A stretch of DNA of 64,000 nt from Kalaharituber pfeilii (GCA_015179045.1 WHUZ01000004.1:806001-870000), one strand, 5' to 3'. Shown: positions 45,201 through 57,936, counted from the stretch's first letter. Notes: generated by a model from the letters alone, not told the origin. Program-made: numbers and translations.

Positions 45201-47228
45201 GACTGGCCACGAGGATAAAATTTGCTCTGATACCCTGAGGGCAAATATTCCGGTCGACTGGTAATGATAAATTTAGCATTCCATCTGTCAAGCTTGTTTT
45301 CAGTATAGAAGTTGCGTTCTTGTCTCTTGGTTTCATCATAACCGTCCAAGATGAAAACAAATTGTCGCTGACATTGAACTTGCTGTATTTGATCTTCACT
45401 AAACCCCTGTTCAGGAAAGAAAGTAGCTATGAGATCGTGATTGTTGCTTCCTGGCTGATATACTCTAAAGAGTGCAATAAACACGGGAACAATTGCCGTT
45501 GCCTGATCGGAAGCTCCGTCGTACTCAATCCATAATTGGCGTGCAAGGTAATGGTTGAACGTTGATTTTCCGGATCCAGCAGCACCTTGTATCAAGCAAA
45601 TTTTTTGTGGTACGTCATCTGAAAGGAAGTGCTGCATAGCCTCTAGGAGATCAAAGTGATTGCTATCATGTAGATGCAATATGCCTTCCGCCGGAATATA
45701 TAAGTCAAACTTGAACACGTCTAGCTGATGTTGAGCTAGGTAGTCCTTCCTAAGCTGTTCAAATTCTGGATCTAAAGTTTTCCATACACATGTTCGACGC
45801 TGGTCCAATACTACTTTTACATTAACAAGAGATCAGCATGATAGGGTAATAAAACGTACTAAGTGCAGATAACTTCTTATTGACCTCCCTGGTAATGGCA
45901 AGGTTTTCCTGCCCGGTTGCGGCAATTTCTGCTTTCATTAGCAATCAGCATCAGTGGCATAACTATTTTCCGGTGAGTGAAAATAATATAATCATATACT
46001 TACCACCTAACATAGGTAATTCTCCCCTAATATCCTTCAAGAGACCCTCCATCCGCCTAAGTTCATTGGAACTTTCTACTCTCATTAGCAAAATATACCT
46101 ATGCAAGCTCACATAACGTTCTTACCCATAATCCTTTTCATTGTAGCCATATCTGCACATTCCCTGACAACCTTTTCCTTGCTAGCTATTTCATCGAGAA
46201 TTGGTTGCATTGATATTGAGAAAGGTGTGAAAAGATTCTCAACTTTTCTTGCCCCTAAATCCATTTCTCATTAGCAAAATCTAAACTGAGCCAAATAAGT
46301 TGAATTATCTTACAGGATGCTGAGCTACCAAAATATTTTTGTACTTCGAGTGTAAACTTAGAAATCGCATCGTAGAATGCATCCAGAGCAGAGCCCAGCT
46401 TGCGTTTAAAAGCTTCAGATAAGTCTGAATGCAATGTGACCTCCAATGATGCAGTCATATAGATGTGTCCATAGAATTCACAAGTGGCCATCGTTTCAAT
46501 AATGGTTGCCATTGCATCTTTCACCTTCTCCATTAATTCGATACGATTGAGTGCAACCTATTATTATAATTAGCTTTCATTTCATTACGGAGAATTTATG
46601 ACTGGCCTGCAAAATAAGTCTAACACTACTCCATACAAGAGCGGTGATATCGGGGTTATGCTGTATCGCTATATCGACTATAGCTGCATACTTCTGCACC
46701 CCCTTAAGGATTCGGTATATACATTCCATATGCCTCTTGGCATCCCCCGATTGCTTTCCTTCGAAAGCAACTTTCGCAGACTGTAAATCCTGAACAATGG
46801 CCTCCACAGTGGGACGTATTTTATTGCCTTGCAAAGGAGTTTGGGGCGATTCCAATTGTTCCTTTGGTGATTGCACGCAACCAGCTCCTGAGGTGGCATC
46901 CACAGTTTGTATTTGTACCAATGGTGGCAGTGATGGGAGAGATGTAACTGGGCTCGCTGATGTTTCTGCCTGTCCAGTTTGTGGGGTTGTGCAGGGGGAA
47001 ATAGGTGAAGGCCTATCTGTCGGGGGGGGGGCACTAGCAGCCCTCACATGCCCCTCTCTTCCAGCAGGAGATCTCGATCGAGATGAGCCACTATGGAATT
47101 GCGGAAGTTAGCCTGAGTAGAGGTAAATAGCCATGCTTCTTAGAAACTAACCCAATCCCAAGCTTTTCCCCGAATTTTCTAACATTCGCACGGAATCCCG
47201 TTTGTCTTTTGAGATCAATTTTATCCAT
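42224..47228 (-). CDS. NLR2: NACHT-WD40 STAND protein, intact
   Basis: Exons (5' to 3' on the minus strand): 47,228-47,152, 47,090-46,589, 46,557-46,314, 46,254-46,126, 46,078-46,004, 45,928-45,860, 45,813-44,297, 44,233-42,224. The joined frame is 4,623 nt, 1,540 residues, without a stop. Start ATG was chosen because the upstream frames of the two arms disagree while agreement begins at MDK. Domains: Ser/Pro-rich segment to about residue 100; helical STAND N-domain (about 100-340); NACHT from about 435, Walker A GAAGSGKST near 442 and LDGYDE Walker B; pentapeptide-like bridge about 840-885; 14 WD40 repeats about 900-1,480; tail ending VPYQE. Proteins of this architecture (for example the Podospora HNWD family) recognise non-self through the WD40 surface and oligomerise via NACHT. 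No effector domain of known type (HET, patatin, HeLo) was seen. Confidence 0.9.
42440..44150 (-). repeat. WD40 repeat array of NLR2, 14 units of 126 bp
   Basis: Same 126-bp unit as NLR1. Variable triplets after GH include SDR, DHE, SGW, SSS, SNR, SNI, SDW and SSW; those around the Asp include GDR, NDG, DDR, YDG, WDW, HDG, DDE, IDR and HDH. The set differs from NLR1 although the framework is nearly the same, so the two arrays would present different surfaces. Confidence 0.9.
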
Positions 47229-47369
47229 TTGGAAAATGACTGGAGTCAGTGCTTTATAAACGAGATAATAATAGTGACAACTTGGATAAAGAGCTTTATT
47301 CACTTTAGAGATATAAGCGATGTGGTTGATGACTGTTATCTCGCAACTGTTCAAAGCCCCCGCATTTTG

Positions 47370-48190
47370 TTTTCTGTTGTGATTTGTACTCCGCACCATG
47401 CCTTTGGCGAACCATTGGTAAGCTGCGTACTATGCCAATTCTGCACTCCGATCCATCAAACAGGAGCCTCATTCTGTTGTAAGTGAAGGACATAGAGTAT
47501 GCTTGGCATCAGCCCCTACGGTGATTCCTTTAATCTAGGGTCGGAATGTGAAGCACTCTACTCCAAAATTTATTCACTATTGACTCAATGTAGAGAATAT
47601 CGTTCACGTATTGTTGTCCCTATGGCCGATGACAAAACCAAGCTTTTCTGCCAGATTGGTACTAGTATACGTCATGTATGTACTAATAATGAAAATTACA
47701 AATTAGGAACACAATGAACGTAGTCAACTGGATGGTTTGAGCGTATATTCTTGCCGTCCACCTCACATTCCACTTTCACGCCAGCTTTGGCGAATTCTCC
47801 GGTGTCGACTGTCGCTCGGTATCCCCATCATGCCATTAGCTTCCCAGGCTTCCCAAGGGTGAGGGACATCTCGAGTCATGCTGATAAAGCCGATGCGGGG
47901 GGAAAGCTGGACAGCCCTGAGCAAAGATGCTTATACCAGGGCAAACTGGTGAGCAGGGAGAAGGGAGAAACTGGGGGTGGTTGTTGGAAAAGATACGAGG
48001 AGTGATCCATTGCTCCGCTTCAACGCTGAGTTCGCTGTGCGGAAATTGCGCAAGTGCGAATTTTGCACTGCACTTTATACTCGCTATGCATACCTCAATC
48101 ATTTTAAATCGAGGGATTCTGGTGCTTAAGGTTGAGGCTCGGAAGGGGTAAGCATGGCCGCTAGCAACCGAGCGGGAAACTAAGGTTCTT
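47370..48190. other. No recognisable gene
   Basis: Short frames only, between the NLR2 upstream edge and the LTR-like sequence; none shows a family motif. Confidence 0.5.
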
Positions 48191-48194
48191 GTCC

Positions 48195-48453
48195 TGTTAC
48201 TGCACGTACTTGTATCATACCGGTAGAGTACACGTAGCGCACAACAAAGTATATAATAGAAAAGTGTCAAGGCACAGCTCCCCCAGCTTGAAGTGAAGGC
48301 GAGATGAAGATGATTACCCCTCACACCCCTCCAGCTACCCCTCCGTCCCTCCTTCCCTCCTTCCCTCCTTTCCTCCAGAAAGTTACCGGTACCCCAGCGG
48401 ACCCTCACGTGATCCTGATCCTTGCCAAGCCTCTGATCTACCTACATAATACA
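48195..48453 (-). repeat. Candidate LTR of gypsy composite, copy 2
   Basis: On the minus strand it begins TGTATTATGTAGG after a purine-rich run and ends ...GCAGTAACA (TG...CA, 259 bp) with a TATATAC box inside. It lies downstream of the pol remnants, where a 3' LTR belongs. No matching 5' LTR was found, so this is tentative. Confidence 0.35.
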
Positions 48454-48973
48454 TCTCTGCTAAACCCCTCTCTCAAGCAGTAGTGGGGTCAACCGACCGC
48501 CCCCACGAGTCAAGTCCTCCCACCCCACGAATCGGATCTTCCTACCCCCGCCTCTTTATCCTCCTGATAGTCATTGGGAGTGCAAACGCATCTTTTCCTG
48601 AGCCAAATAACTCCCCTTTCCTAGGCTTAAAGAAATTTGAGATGGGCACCATGGAACACCCCTGGGATGCGCTTCCCTCCAACATGCTCAACCGCGTATA
48701 TGACGCATCACTCTGCAATCTTTCACAAACAACGAACGGCCCATGCCCCCTCACAGCTACTGTAACTTACCGCTCCCCTTCGCTGTTGTGTCCCAAAGTA
48801 TAACCAGATCCCCGACTTCATAGTCCCACCCCTTTACGCCCCGGTCATACCTCTCTTTCTTCTCCTTCCGTTCACTCTGCCTTTCGTGTACTCCATCCCT
48901 CATTTCCTCCATCATGCATGCTCATTGGTTGACCCTCTCCATCAAATCCTCCAGCATTTCATCCCATCGCTTC

Positions 48974-49615
48974 TCACCAAGCTCCATCAGTATGGATTGC
49001 ACCTTCCAAGACCCTCCCTGAGAGGTTCGCCATAGTCTCAAACGGCAATCGGTGCTCGACTTCAAATAGCATTTCAAGAAGTGTATACCCCAGTTCACCA
49101 ATCACCCTGGTGTTCACCGCCCCTTGTCGCTCTGGCCAATTCTTGGGCCATAATCTGAGGTCACCCTTCTGGTGTGTGCACTTTCGCAGACAGTCTTCCA
49201 GCCCTCGATTGGTCCATTGCATCATTCCCGTGGACCCACTTGGATTCACTACCGATTCGATCCCGTATTTCGTGCAACAATCCTGGGACGTAGGATTCAC
49301 AAAGCGGGTACCTGGATCGTGATAGATTGCGATTTGTGGTTGACTCATAAACTCCTCGAGGTACCGCACTGTCTCCTCCGCATCATTCTTTTTGGTAGCC
49401 CATACACGGGTATAGCGCGTGAAGTAATCCACAACATCGAGTATATACCGACACCCATCTGAATCCCGGACCATGAATGGTCCAAGGTATTCCACCCCCA
49501 ACAGGTCGAATTGCTGGTACACTGCCGTAGGGCTCACCTCTTGGCTTCTCACCACTGGGCCCATCCGTGGACATATGATGCACCCCTCGACATATTCCCG
49601 AATATCTCTCGCCAT
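48974..49615 (-). pseudogene. Gypsy pol remnant: integrase, copy 2
   Basis: 213 codons nearly identical to 20,001-20,642, including the same altered catalytic context (GVEYLGPF, YHDPGTRF, GSTGMMQW). Not expected to be active. Confidence 0.75.
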
Positions 49616-50424
49616 TCTCTTCCACTATACCTTCGCGCTAAGTGTTGCAGCTACCTCTCCCACAGAGATGTATCCCGCCCCGTCGTGTGCCTCCTCAATT
49701 ACTACACGCATGTCCTCCTTCCGCACACATGGCACCACTTGCCCGGTTCCCAGCACTCATGAGCCCACTCTTCCCAGATTTGAATCTGCTTGCTCCTGCC
49801 TTAAAAGCTACTCTCTCTGATACATTCCTCAGCCCCTCCGGCAGCCTTCCCCCTCTCATGAGGCATGGGACCATACTTCTATACCACACATCCTTTCCGC
49901 AATTTTCCACCTCCCTCTCGAGCTCCAAACCTTCTAAGCCAGTTTTCCTCGCGTAACAATTTCGCATAACAAACTGGTTCATCTCCCTCTATTACAACCT
50001 GATATTCCTCTCCCCCAAAATCTTTTCCTCTCTTCTCACCACCTCCCTTTGTGCTCTATTCCAGGGTTTATATCTTTCCCCTTCACCACCAATGTCTATC
50101 TCTTTACCTCCTCTCACCGCCTTCCCACTTCTTTCCCTTTCACCACCAATATTCATTTCTTTACCTCCTCTCACCATCTTCTCTTACACTCCATTCCAGG
50201 GTTTATATCTTTCCCTTTCACCTCCAACGTTCATTTTTTTACCTCCGTTCACCATCATTTTTTGCACTTCATTCCAAGGTTTATATCTTTCCCTTTCGCC
50301 TCCAACAACACCACACCCGTCTCCCTAGCACCATATCCAGAATCTTTTGCTACTTCATGGAGACATTCGATCCCTTTGCTCCAATGTCTTTAATCAGCTC
50401 CTCAAATCTGCCCTTACCATCCTT

Positions 50425-50958
50425 CTAAAACCACTCCACATCTTGCCTATCATGTCTCAGCACCTTTTGAGCGACTTCTTCTGCCACCACTGGCCCCTCT
50501 TCGGGGAACAATGTTCTGGACAAGCCATCTACTATGGCATTTCTGCTTCCCTCGATGTGTGATCTCAATGTTATAAGGTCTGAGATTGATCGCTCACCGT
50601 GCATAAATCCCATCAAGCTTGTCTGAGTGAGGAATGTTACCAAGAGTTTGTGGTCTGTGAAGGGTATCGTTTTGCGAGCCGGTTTATAGCCATATTTATC
50701 TGAGAACCGCACCATTGCTAACAGCTCCCTTTTGTATGTCCCATAATTCCTTTCTGCTTTATTTAATGTCATTGAATCATAGATTAGTGGCCTCTCAACC
50801 TCTCCGACTAACTGAAGTAGGCAGAAGCCAATAGTGTATCTAGATGCATCGAAATAGGTCTGTAAAGGCCACCCCATATCATCTTCAACTGAGAATATTG
50901 CGACCACTGTCATACATTTGTTCTGGATGATATAGAATGAGCCAGGGTCCATCGCCAC
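50425..50958 (-). pseudogene. Gypsy pol remnant: RNase H, copy 2
   Basis: An open 177-codon stretch with PLQTYFDASRYTIGF, ERNYGTYKRELLAMV, PFTDHKLLVTFL and IVDGLSRTL. It is less damaged than copy 1, but detached from RT and integrase by stops and frame changes. Confidence 0.75.
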
Positions 50959-51200
50959 TTGGTTTGCCCTTAGAGTCGTGTCAATGGTCGTGCCAGTTCC
51001 GAGAAATTTTCAATCTACCCTCTGCATATTTGTGCTGCTCCAAGAAATTTTCTCACGTCACTCGCGTTTTCCGGAGTTGGCCAATCGATCAGTTTCTACG
51101 CGCGCGCTCTGGCTTTATCTTCTGTTACCCTCCAATATAACACTCCATCCCTAGGCAATTCATTTGTGCCAGGAATAATAACAGCTTTTCCATGCTACCC

Positions 51201-52215
51201 TCAACATGGCACACAGCGGCCTCGGTTAATAAGTGTTTTCAGGAACTCGAATTGGTCCTTGAATCCCAGGTTCCTCATGAACATGTCATCCACATACGCA
51301 CGAAATTTCTCACCTATCAGCGACGGCTCCGGATATGGTTCAGGGATTGGCCCAAAAGCGAGATAACCCAATTCATGGAGCACCAACTCCAACCTTCGGG
51401 GTATCCTAGTTGGCCGAACCTGCCCTATACCTGGAACCTGAAAAGCAAGTATTGGCTGACTCTCCTTCTCTACCCCATTGCCCAGTATCCATTCTTCAGA
51501 TCACCCTTCCCATAGTATCCCACCTCATGGCCTCCCCTCGACATAGCATCTTGAACCTCTGATGGTAACACCACTGGTCTCTCAGGTAGTTCTTCCTTCA
51601 CGTGACTATAATCTGATGTCAATCGCAGGTCAGAATTCGGGTCCTCCGGCACCTTCACCACTATCACCGGGGGCGCCGCCCACGGTGAGAGTTGCTCGTC
51701 GGAGGGAGTCTTCTCATACATCCTACATTTATCCCCTGTCTTATCGTCTTCCGGAAGAACCCTTCCTGCCTTGGTGATAGTCTCCGATGCCCTTTCATTG
51801 CGTAGGGGACTGCCTCCTACTTGAGCCGCACCCTGCTTGAGCCGCACCAAGCTTTGGATCGAATCAGCCATGGGTAGCTCATTCAGCTGGGTGATCCCCA
51901 ACTCTCGATACGTCCAAAGCAATTCCATACTCTCCGCTTCTTCTCCCATGTGTCATATATTGTTCCGAGAGTGAACCCTGCATCCTCTACCCACTTCCTC
52001 AGCACCTTATCACTCAAGGTTTGTTCTACACTGAGGTCTTTCCTCATGATTCGCCTTTTGATCGGGAACACTCCCTGCACCCCCTCTAGGACCCTTTTCC
52101 TCGCGCACACGCACCCTCGCTTCTCTGCTTCCTCACAACCATGCCCCTTTACTGTGTCCACATGCCTCTGCTCATAATACTCCTCCTTTTCTTCATTGCC
52201 TTCCTGAACCCCCAT
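51201..52215 (-). pseudogene. Gypsy pol remnant: reverse transcriptase, copy 2
   Basis: Contains APPVIVVKVPEDPNSDLRL, GDLKNGYWAMG followed by a stop, and in another frame AYVDDMFMRNLGFKDQFEF with the catalytic YVDD. The stop after YWAMG is shared with copy 1; the Trp at the copy 1 TGA site (17,938) is intact here. Confidence 0.75.
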
Positions 52216-54639
52216 CTCGCAATTTTCTCTATCCAGGCCTACCTACATTCATATCCCCACCTCTCTATCTGCTTTGTCTTTTCTCCTTGGTCCATCTTTG
52301 CCAACACGTTGGGAAACCTCTCACATTATAAGCAATACTCACTCACCACCATAAGACACCTCCGACACTACAACACACACTCCTGACTCCTGTACTCCTC
52401 TCTATGCATCACCTTTCCACTCTCCAAACTCACCAGCCTGGCACTCCTCCCACATAACGGCGTTGGTTTCTCGTCTTCCCAGACGTCACAAAATTTGGGA
52501 CCCCGGACCTCCCCTCATCCACTATCAGTACTACCTTCCCGTCCTTTCAGCTCCTCCGGCATTTCTAACAGTTTCTAACAGTTTCTTTGCGAGGTGGGAG
52601 AACGCCGCATTCTCCCCAAGTAGTTTCAAATAACTAGCCCCCTTGGAATCAAACCGGAACCCCCAATGCTACACCTCTCGATGGCGCTTGTTGTTATCTC
52701 CATCAATAGAGACAACAGTGTTTCCACTTCAACGAAGGCATAGGCCAGTTAGAAAAGTTGACAACTCCACCACCTCTTGAACCATCCCCCCTCACCCCTC
52801 TCTCACTTGTATTTATCCCCTCCGCCCCTCCCCTCAATCATCTCTCAAAGGCAACCCCCTCCCCCCTCCTCTCAATCGCTCCTCCCTCCAACAACCCTTC
52901 GACGGCCCTCTGACGACTTCTTCTGTGACACCTCCAATGACCCCTTCAGCAGCCCCTATCCCACCAGTCCCCCTACCTCACCACCCCTTCAGCAGCTGCT
53001 CCAGCAGCCACTCCAGAGGCTTATTTAACAACTCCTCGGATTACACAAATTACTCGTTCGTAGGTCACCACTCTCATGTGCTTTTTTTGTATATTCCTTT
53101 TTGTTTTGTCTGGCAGTCCATCAATTTTTTATACCCATTGAAGTTTTATACCAATGCAATCTTTCTTGTGGTCAATTGCTGGGGACACGAGGGTTTTAGA
53201 GGGACCATGTCTATGACTATGACCGACGGAGGAATACCTGGTTGAGCTGGGCGTGAGATCCAAAGCGGTTGTATTGCCCCACAAATACAGCCTGTGGGGC
53301 ATACATGCTTGCAGATTTATGCTAAAATTCTGTGGGTATACTGGGTTTGTGGGCACACGGGGGCTTAAGCGTTTGGATATATATGGGGTTTCAGGTGGGC
53401 CAGGTCTATAATATGGTCGGCGGAGGAATATGCGACTGAGCTAGGTGCGAATTCCGTTCTATTCCAAAGCAGGAGCTTGTTAATTTGCAAAAAAAAGAAA
53501 AGAAAAAGAGCGAACTTGTGGGCAACTTTGTGCGATTCTACTGTGAACTTAAGCTAGACGGAGGCGTAAACTTGCTCGTACAATGTGCTTAGAATTGATG
53601 TTACTATAGACGTAACATAAGCTAAGTGACAGTATTAGTATTCCGTAGTTCTATGGAGGAGCTACTCTCAAAGCTTTAATGATGTTCCTTTTTATTTAAA
53701 GAAAAGTAGATTTTGAGAAGAGAGGAGGACCCCCCGTCCTGCCTCTCTATCAGGATTATGTAAATTTACAAGGTACAATGAATAATTCCACTTGCGGCTC
53801 TCTTGCTCACTCTCTTGCTCACTCTCAAAGCTTTCTCGCTCTGTACACCGTTTCTTTATATCCCACACAGCCATAGAACACGCAATCACTCTACATACCG
53901 TCACAGTTCTGTAGAGCATGAAAATTCCTCGACCTCAGCTTAGTCAGCCTTTTTTTGGGGGGGTTGACGCGTTGAGCGCAACATACTAGTGAGTATCATA
54001 CCTCTTATACTCGAGTACAACAAAACAGCGAAAAAAAGAAAAAAGAAAATAGCCACTGAAATATGCTCAAGACGTCATCAACGATCCTCAAATTTACTAA
54101 TCGCAAGTACTGCACCCAGCCGCAGCGTCCAAATCTCTCTGTGCATGAACTTTCCTATTTTTGCGGGGGGCATTTTTCTCTCCAATCCAAGCCAACAGCT
54201 GCATCTATAGCAGTCAAATATGGGGGAAATGACCCGTAGCGGTGATATGGGTATCCGTAGCGATATCGATGATAATATGAGTGTAGAGCTGCGTAGACCC
54301 TCATAGATGGAACTACATAGAGGTACATAGATGATTTTACATTAAATAAAGGACAGGTCGGTCTCTCGAGCCATCGCTGGCCGTAATCCGGCTATTTGTC
54401 TAGACGACTAGTTGCTACAACTAATGCAATTCGAATTAAAAAAGACATAAAATGTGATACAAGTCGATTCTGACTACCGTTGATTATAACCCTGCGGATT
54501 GTCACGGAAATGGCGAAAACAGCCATGTATTTCTTTTCTTTTCCTCCGATCCTGTTGCACCTCCTGGTGCAAGAGACAGGCATTGCGGTTGTTATTTACC
54601 CAAAGTAGCTACAGAAGATTAAGCTCAATAAGCTACCCC

Positions 54640-56030
54640 AGTCTGTAGCAAACAACGAATTCGGAAAAAGATCCATAAAATTGTCTGTAAAAAACTGCGG
54701 AAAAATATATCTCGACTTAGGAAGCTTTAGCAAAGCAAATATTTCAATAGACACTGATTTTGAAGCATTTTGTTGGTTGAAGTACTATTATTTTGATAGG
54801 GTGACTGCTGCTTGTCTTCCATATCTTACATACTTATGAGGAACATAAATTGTAGAATAAGTTGTTAAGTATATAGTACTACCAGTCCCGTAGTAGCAAC
54901 GAGCAGTGTATGAGTAACGAGCTAGTATTTTTAGGGTACAATATTTTAGCCTCAACAGGCACCCTTGCCTTCCTCATAATATCAACATATCGTACCCAAT
55001 GTCCAAGATATCAACTAGCATTAAGCTTAGATAGTATGTATTCAGAAAGGCAAAGTTGCCTTAGGCCCTAAATTGTATTATTGTATGGATATATAAGTAC
55101 CCAAAGGGCAGTATCATAAAAACAGCATGCTATTTTTTTATTAGTTAGAAAAACTACATTATAGGTTACAAGTAGTTCAGAAAAGCTATATAGAGGCTTA
55201 TCAGAGGCAAGCTCCTTACTAAGAGTGAGAAAGATACATTTGTTAATTAGATACTTACTATAAGTGATCTGGGCTTTAAGGTACATCTGACTATGCTGTG
55301 ACCAATGGCTGTGCATATTCTCCAGGCTTAGTATAGCAATGCAAACGTTAGCATAAATATTTCCTAAAACGCCAGACTACAGTTAATGCCAAATACATAC
55401 AATACTTAGAGCATTATAAGGTCCTAATGTATTGGCATAGTGTGCCTTCTATAAAGCTCTACGTAATTGCATATGCTACTATCATATCATTCCTGATAAT
55501 CTATGAAATTGACAAGAAAGGTATCGTCATGGGAGTCATCCATTCCAAACTACATATGTCAATTGTATGAGCAGGACCTGGTTGTAGGGTTGCAGTTACT
55601 GATGGAAATCAAAAGTTCGTCAATGTGCTTGAGACGGTCAATGCTGTAGGCAACGTTACTCCACCTTTTATCGTATGGCAGGCATTAGAATGATGCGCAT
55701 AAGCACCCTAGTCGCCTTTGCTACTCTAAGAGCGGCTATGTGGATGACGGCCCGGGCCTCGAGTACTATTATAGACAGGAAAATAAGTATTTGGACAGGG
55801 GATAAAAGTATATTATCCGCTACGCAGTTTTCGGCATATTTTCGTGTGCTTGGCGGTTAGGAGAAGTCAAAATTTATTATAAGCTATCAGCTGTCCAAAT
55901 CTTATATAGTACTGAATTACATTCTTCTAAATAAAATGTCCATACCTCTAAACATATACAATTCCTGAATTTTTTTGTTTGCTTGCGAAGAAAGCCAGTT
56001 CAAAAATTTGCACTAGGTTACGACAGAACC
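54640..56030. other. No recognisable gene, AT-rich
   Basis: AT-rich, stop-dense DNA. Near 55,770-55,835 it contains a diverged relative of the 85-bp MITE at 30,418. Confidence 0.5.
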
Positions 56031-56324
56031 CTTTCCATAGTACAAGAATAGGTGAGTCAAATTCAATTAAGTAGGTATAGCTGGTTTTACTTACTGATAT
56101 GATATAGCAGAATAGCCTGCTAGATTTAGCAAGTATGACAGGTTTCTCTTAACAGTATAAGATGTAGCAGAATAATTCATATTTGACAAGTATGATAGGT
56201 CTCTTATGATGGCATGAGATGTATCAAAATAGACTCAATTTATAGATATGATAGGTCCCTTTCTATAATATAGAGTGAGCTCAATTTAATAGTTAGGATA
56301 GGTCTCTATTAATAGCATACAATT

Positions 56325-56573
56325 GTAACGGAGGTGGTAAACGCAGAGAGTTGCCGTCCGCCAGACACTTTACTAGGGATACTCGCTAGTCCACTGCGGG
56401 GCTTCATAGCACTTTTATGCGACTGCGACACCGTTCCGGCTGTCACTTATCGCCTGCATTGCATATGCGCATCCACCGACCCCCCCCCTTTTTTTTTTTT
56501 AATACCGTTACTCGCGTGCCGCGAGAAAGATCCACCGACCGCCCCATCTCCGGTTGCGGTGAGCCCGTAACAG
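56325..56573. mobile_element. GTAAC-ended repeat with nested LINE tail
   Basis: Opens GTAACGGAGGTGGTAAACGC and closes GGTGAGCCCGTAAC, so the ends are short inverted repeats. It is related to 21,735 and to minus-strand copies at about 56,780-56,960 and 58,849-58,990. A family A LINE tail is at 56,482-56,529 between ATCCACCGACC repeats (56,471-56,481 and 56,530-56,540). Confidence 0.65.
56482..56529 (-). mobile_element. 5'-truncated LINE tail, family A
   Basis: A C/T-run, then AATACCGTTACTCGCGTGCC, the complement of a very short family A end, with an 11-bp target duplication. Confidence 0.75.
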
Positions 56574-57360
56574 CAATATAGCAGAATAAGCCAAATTTAG
56601 CAGACATACTTAATCTCTTTCAATATTAGTATAATATTACAAGGGCAGCAGAATAAGTAAAATTTGATGGATAAAGTAACTTTTTCTTGATAGTATAAGC
56701 TGTAGACTAAATTTGACAGGTATAGCAAGACCTTTTTTAGTATAAATATAGCAGAATAATGTTGCAGGTTTACTGCAACCATAGGGCGGGCGTCGGTGGA
56801 TACGCATGCACATACGAAATAAATATACACATGGCGAAATAGGCAATATACGACAGCTTGAATGACATCATAGTCACATAAATGAGTGCTATATGAGCTA
56901 CGCAGAGGACTAGTGAGTATTGCTAGTCAAGTGTCTTTTTGGCCTGGCGGACAGTAACTCTCTGTGTTTACAAGATCCATTACAACCTGCTATTGCATAT
57001 ATACAATATATAACTGCAAGAGACCAAGGTATTACTATTGTGAGTACAATCTACAGCTCTCTAGTTAGAAAGTATACAGAAAATGCTTAAATTGTATGTA
57101 CATATTATACAGTATCTGAATACTATTTCAACTGATGAGTATTGTTATGCTATTTCTAAATAGCGGAAATAGCGGGATGTCTCCGGACAGTCCTTTTGGA
57201 CTGTCCTGACTGTCCTGACTGTCCCGAAGGTTGCATAACTGACTGTCCCATCTTGCATATGGTGCGGCTGAGCTCACTGTCTTGGTGTGGCAACTAGCGA
57301 GAATTCATTAAAAAATCGAAGTACCTAAATACATGATTGTGCGCAATACAGAATGATACA

Positions 57361-57936
57361 TCATACTGATGTAGTAGAAGATACAGTGATACAGTCTTGA
57401 GTCTCATTATGCTCCACACTCTCTGCCCGAGCCCGCTTTCGCTGCCTTTCTGCCATTTCAGCTCCTGACCCAAGTACCTCTGTTCCACTATCTATATCTA
57501 CTCGCAAATTAATAGATATTGCCCATAGACATTCTTTGGCTTGTGTGTTGGTCTGGCGTCTGCGCTGTACTATATATATATTAGTACATAAGTCTTAATT
57601 AAAATATATTGACATACCTTCAGAATTCTCTGCATCTAGTTTTCTAGTATCTCGGGGCTTGCCATGATGTACACATCCATAGCGTATACGACCTTTCTTT
57701 TCAGACCCACTTAAAGTCACCACAGCGAAGCCTTTGGTAAATGCATAGTCCTGGAGTCTATCTAAAGCCATATTTGGCCATGCATATTGCTCGCCATCCA
57801 TAGGTTCTTCGCAATGTAATTCAGGCATCTCTTCTACAACCTTTATTACTACCGAAACAAGCTCCTTTGGAAGGCTTGGGTGTGGAGTCCAGGTCTGTTT
57901 CGCACTCAAGGTACCAGTTGCAGTGGAGAGTGACAT
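57361..57936 (-). CDS. FAR1-like DNA-binding protein of MULE element
   Basis: Two exons, 57,936-57,618 and 57,569-57,361, joined across a 48-nt GT-AG intron; the joined frame is in phase and ends at TGA. The middle reads DYAFTKGFAVVTLSGSEKKG, then a Cys/His pattern (YGCVHHGKPRDTRK ... RRRQTNTQAKECLW), the layout of the FAR1/WRKY-GCM1-type zinc-binding domain found at the N-terminus of MULE transposases. The MULE catalytic DDE domain is missing; the C-terminal part is Arg/Glu-rich. It probably binds the element's own ends, by analogy; that is inference. Confidence 0.7.

Larger units (their letters stand above)
41718..47362. repeat. Inverted repeat, arm 2
   Basis: Reverse-orientation counterpart of 34,244-40,055. 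It has one private insertion, the LINE tail at 41,928-41,995, and lacks the LINE tail and MITE of arm 1. Homology fades just beyond 47,362, opposite the edge of the palindromic MITE of arm 1. Confidence 0.9.
48454..54634 (-). mobile_element. Degenerate gypsy-containing composite, copy 2
   Basis: Inverted copy of 13,798-20,925, without the pogo/Fot-like and MITE insertions. It extends further at the gypsy 3' end: 48,540-48,840 encodes a broken C-terminal pol piece (SNFFKPRKG) that copy 1 lacks. The inversion axis (near 34,808) differs from that of the NLR pair (near 40,799), so the two pairs are separate events. Confidence 0.75.
56040..56765. repeat. Diverged tandem repeat, unit about 60-70 bp
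   Basis: Units share TAGCAGAATAA, AATTTGACAAGTATGATAGG and GTCTCTTTTAATAGTATAA themes. The array is interrupted by the GTAAC-ended element at about 56,325-56,573, after which it resumes. Confidence 0.55.

Noticed and set aside
34244..54634. One single giant palindrome including both the NLR pair and the gypsy pair
   Set aside because: The axes differ (near 40,799 for the NLRs, near 34,808 for gypsy), and the 21-34 kb region has no counterpart at 47-48 kb.
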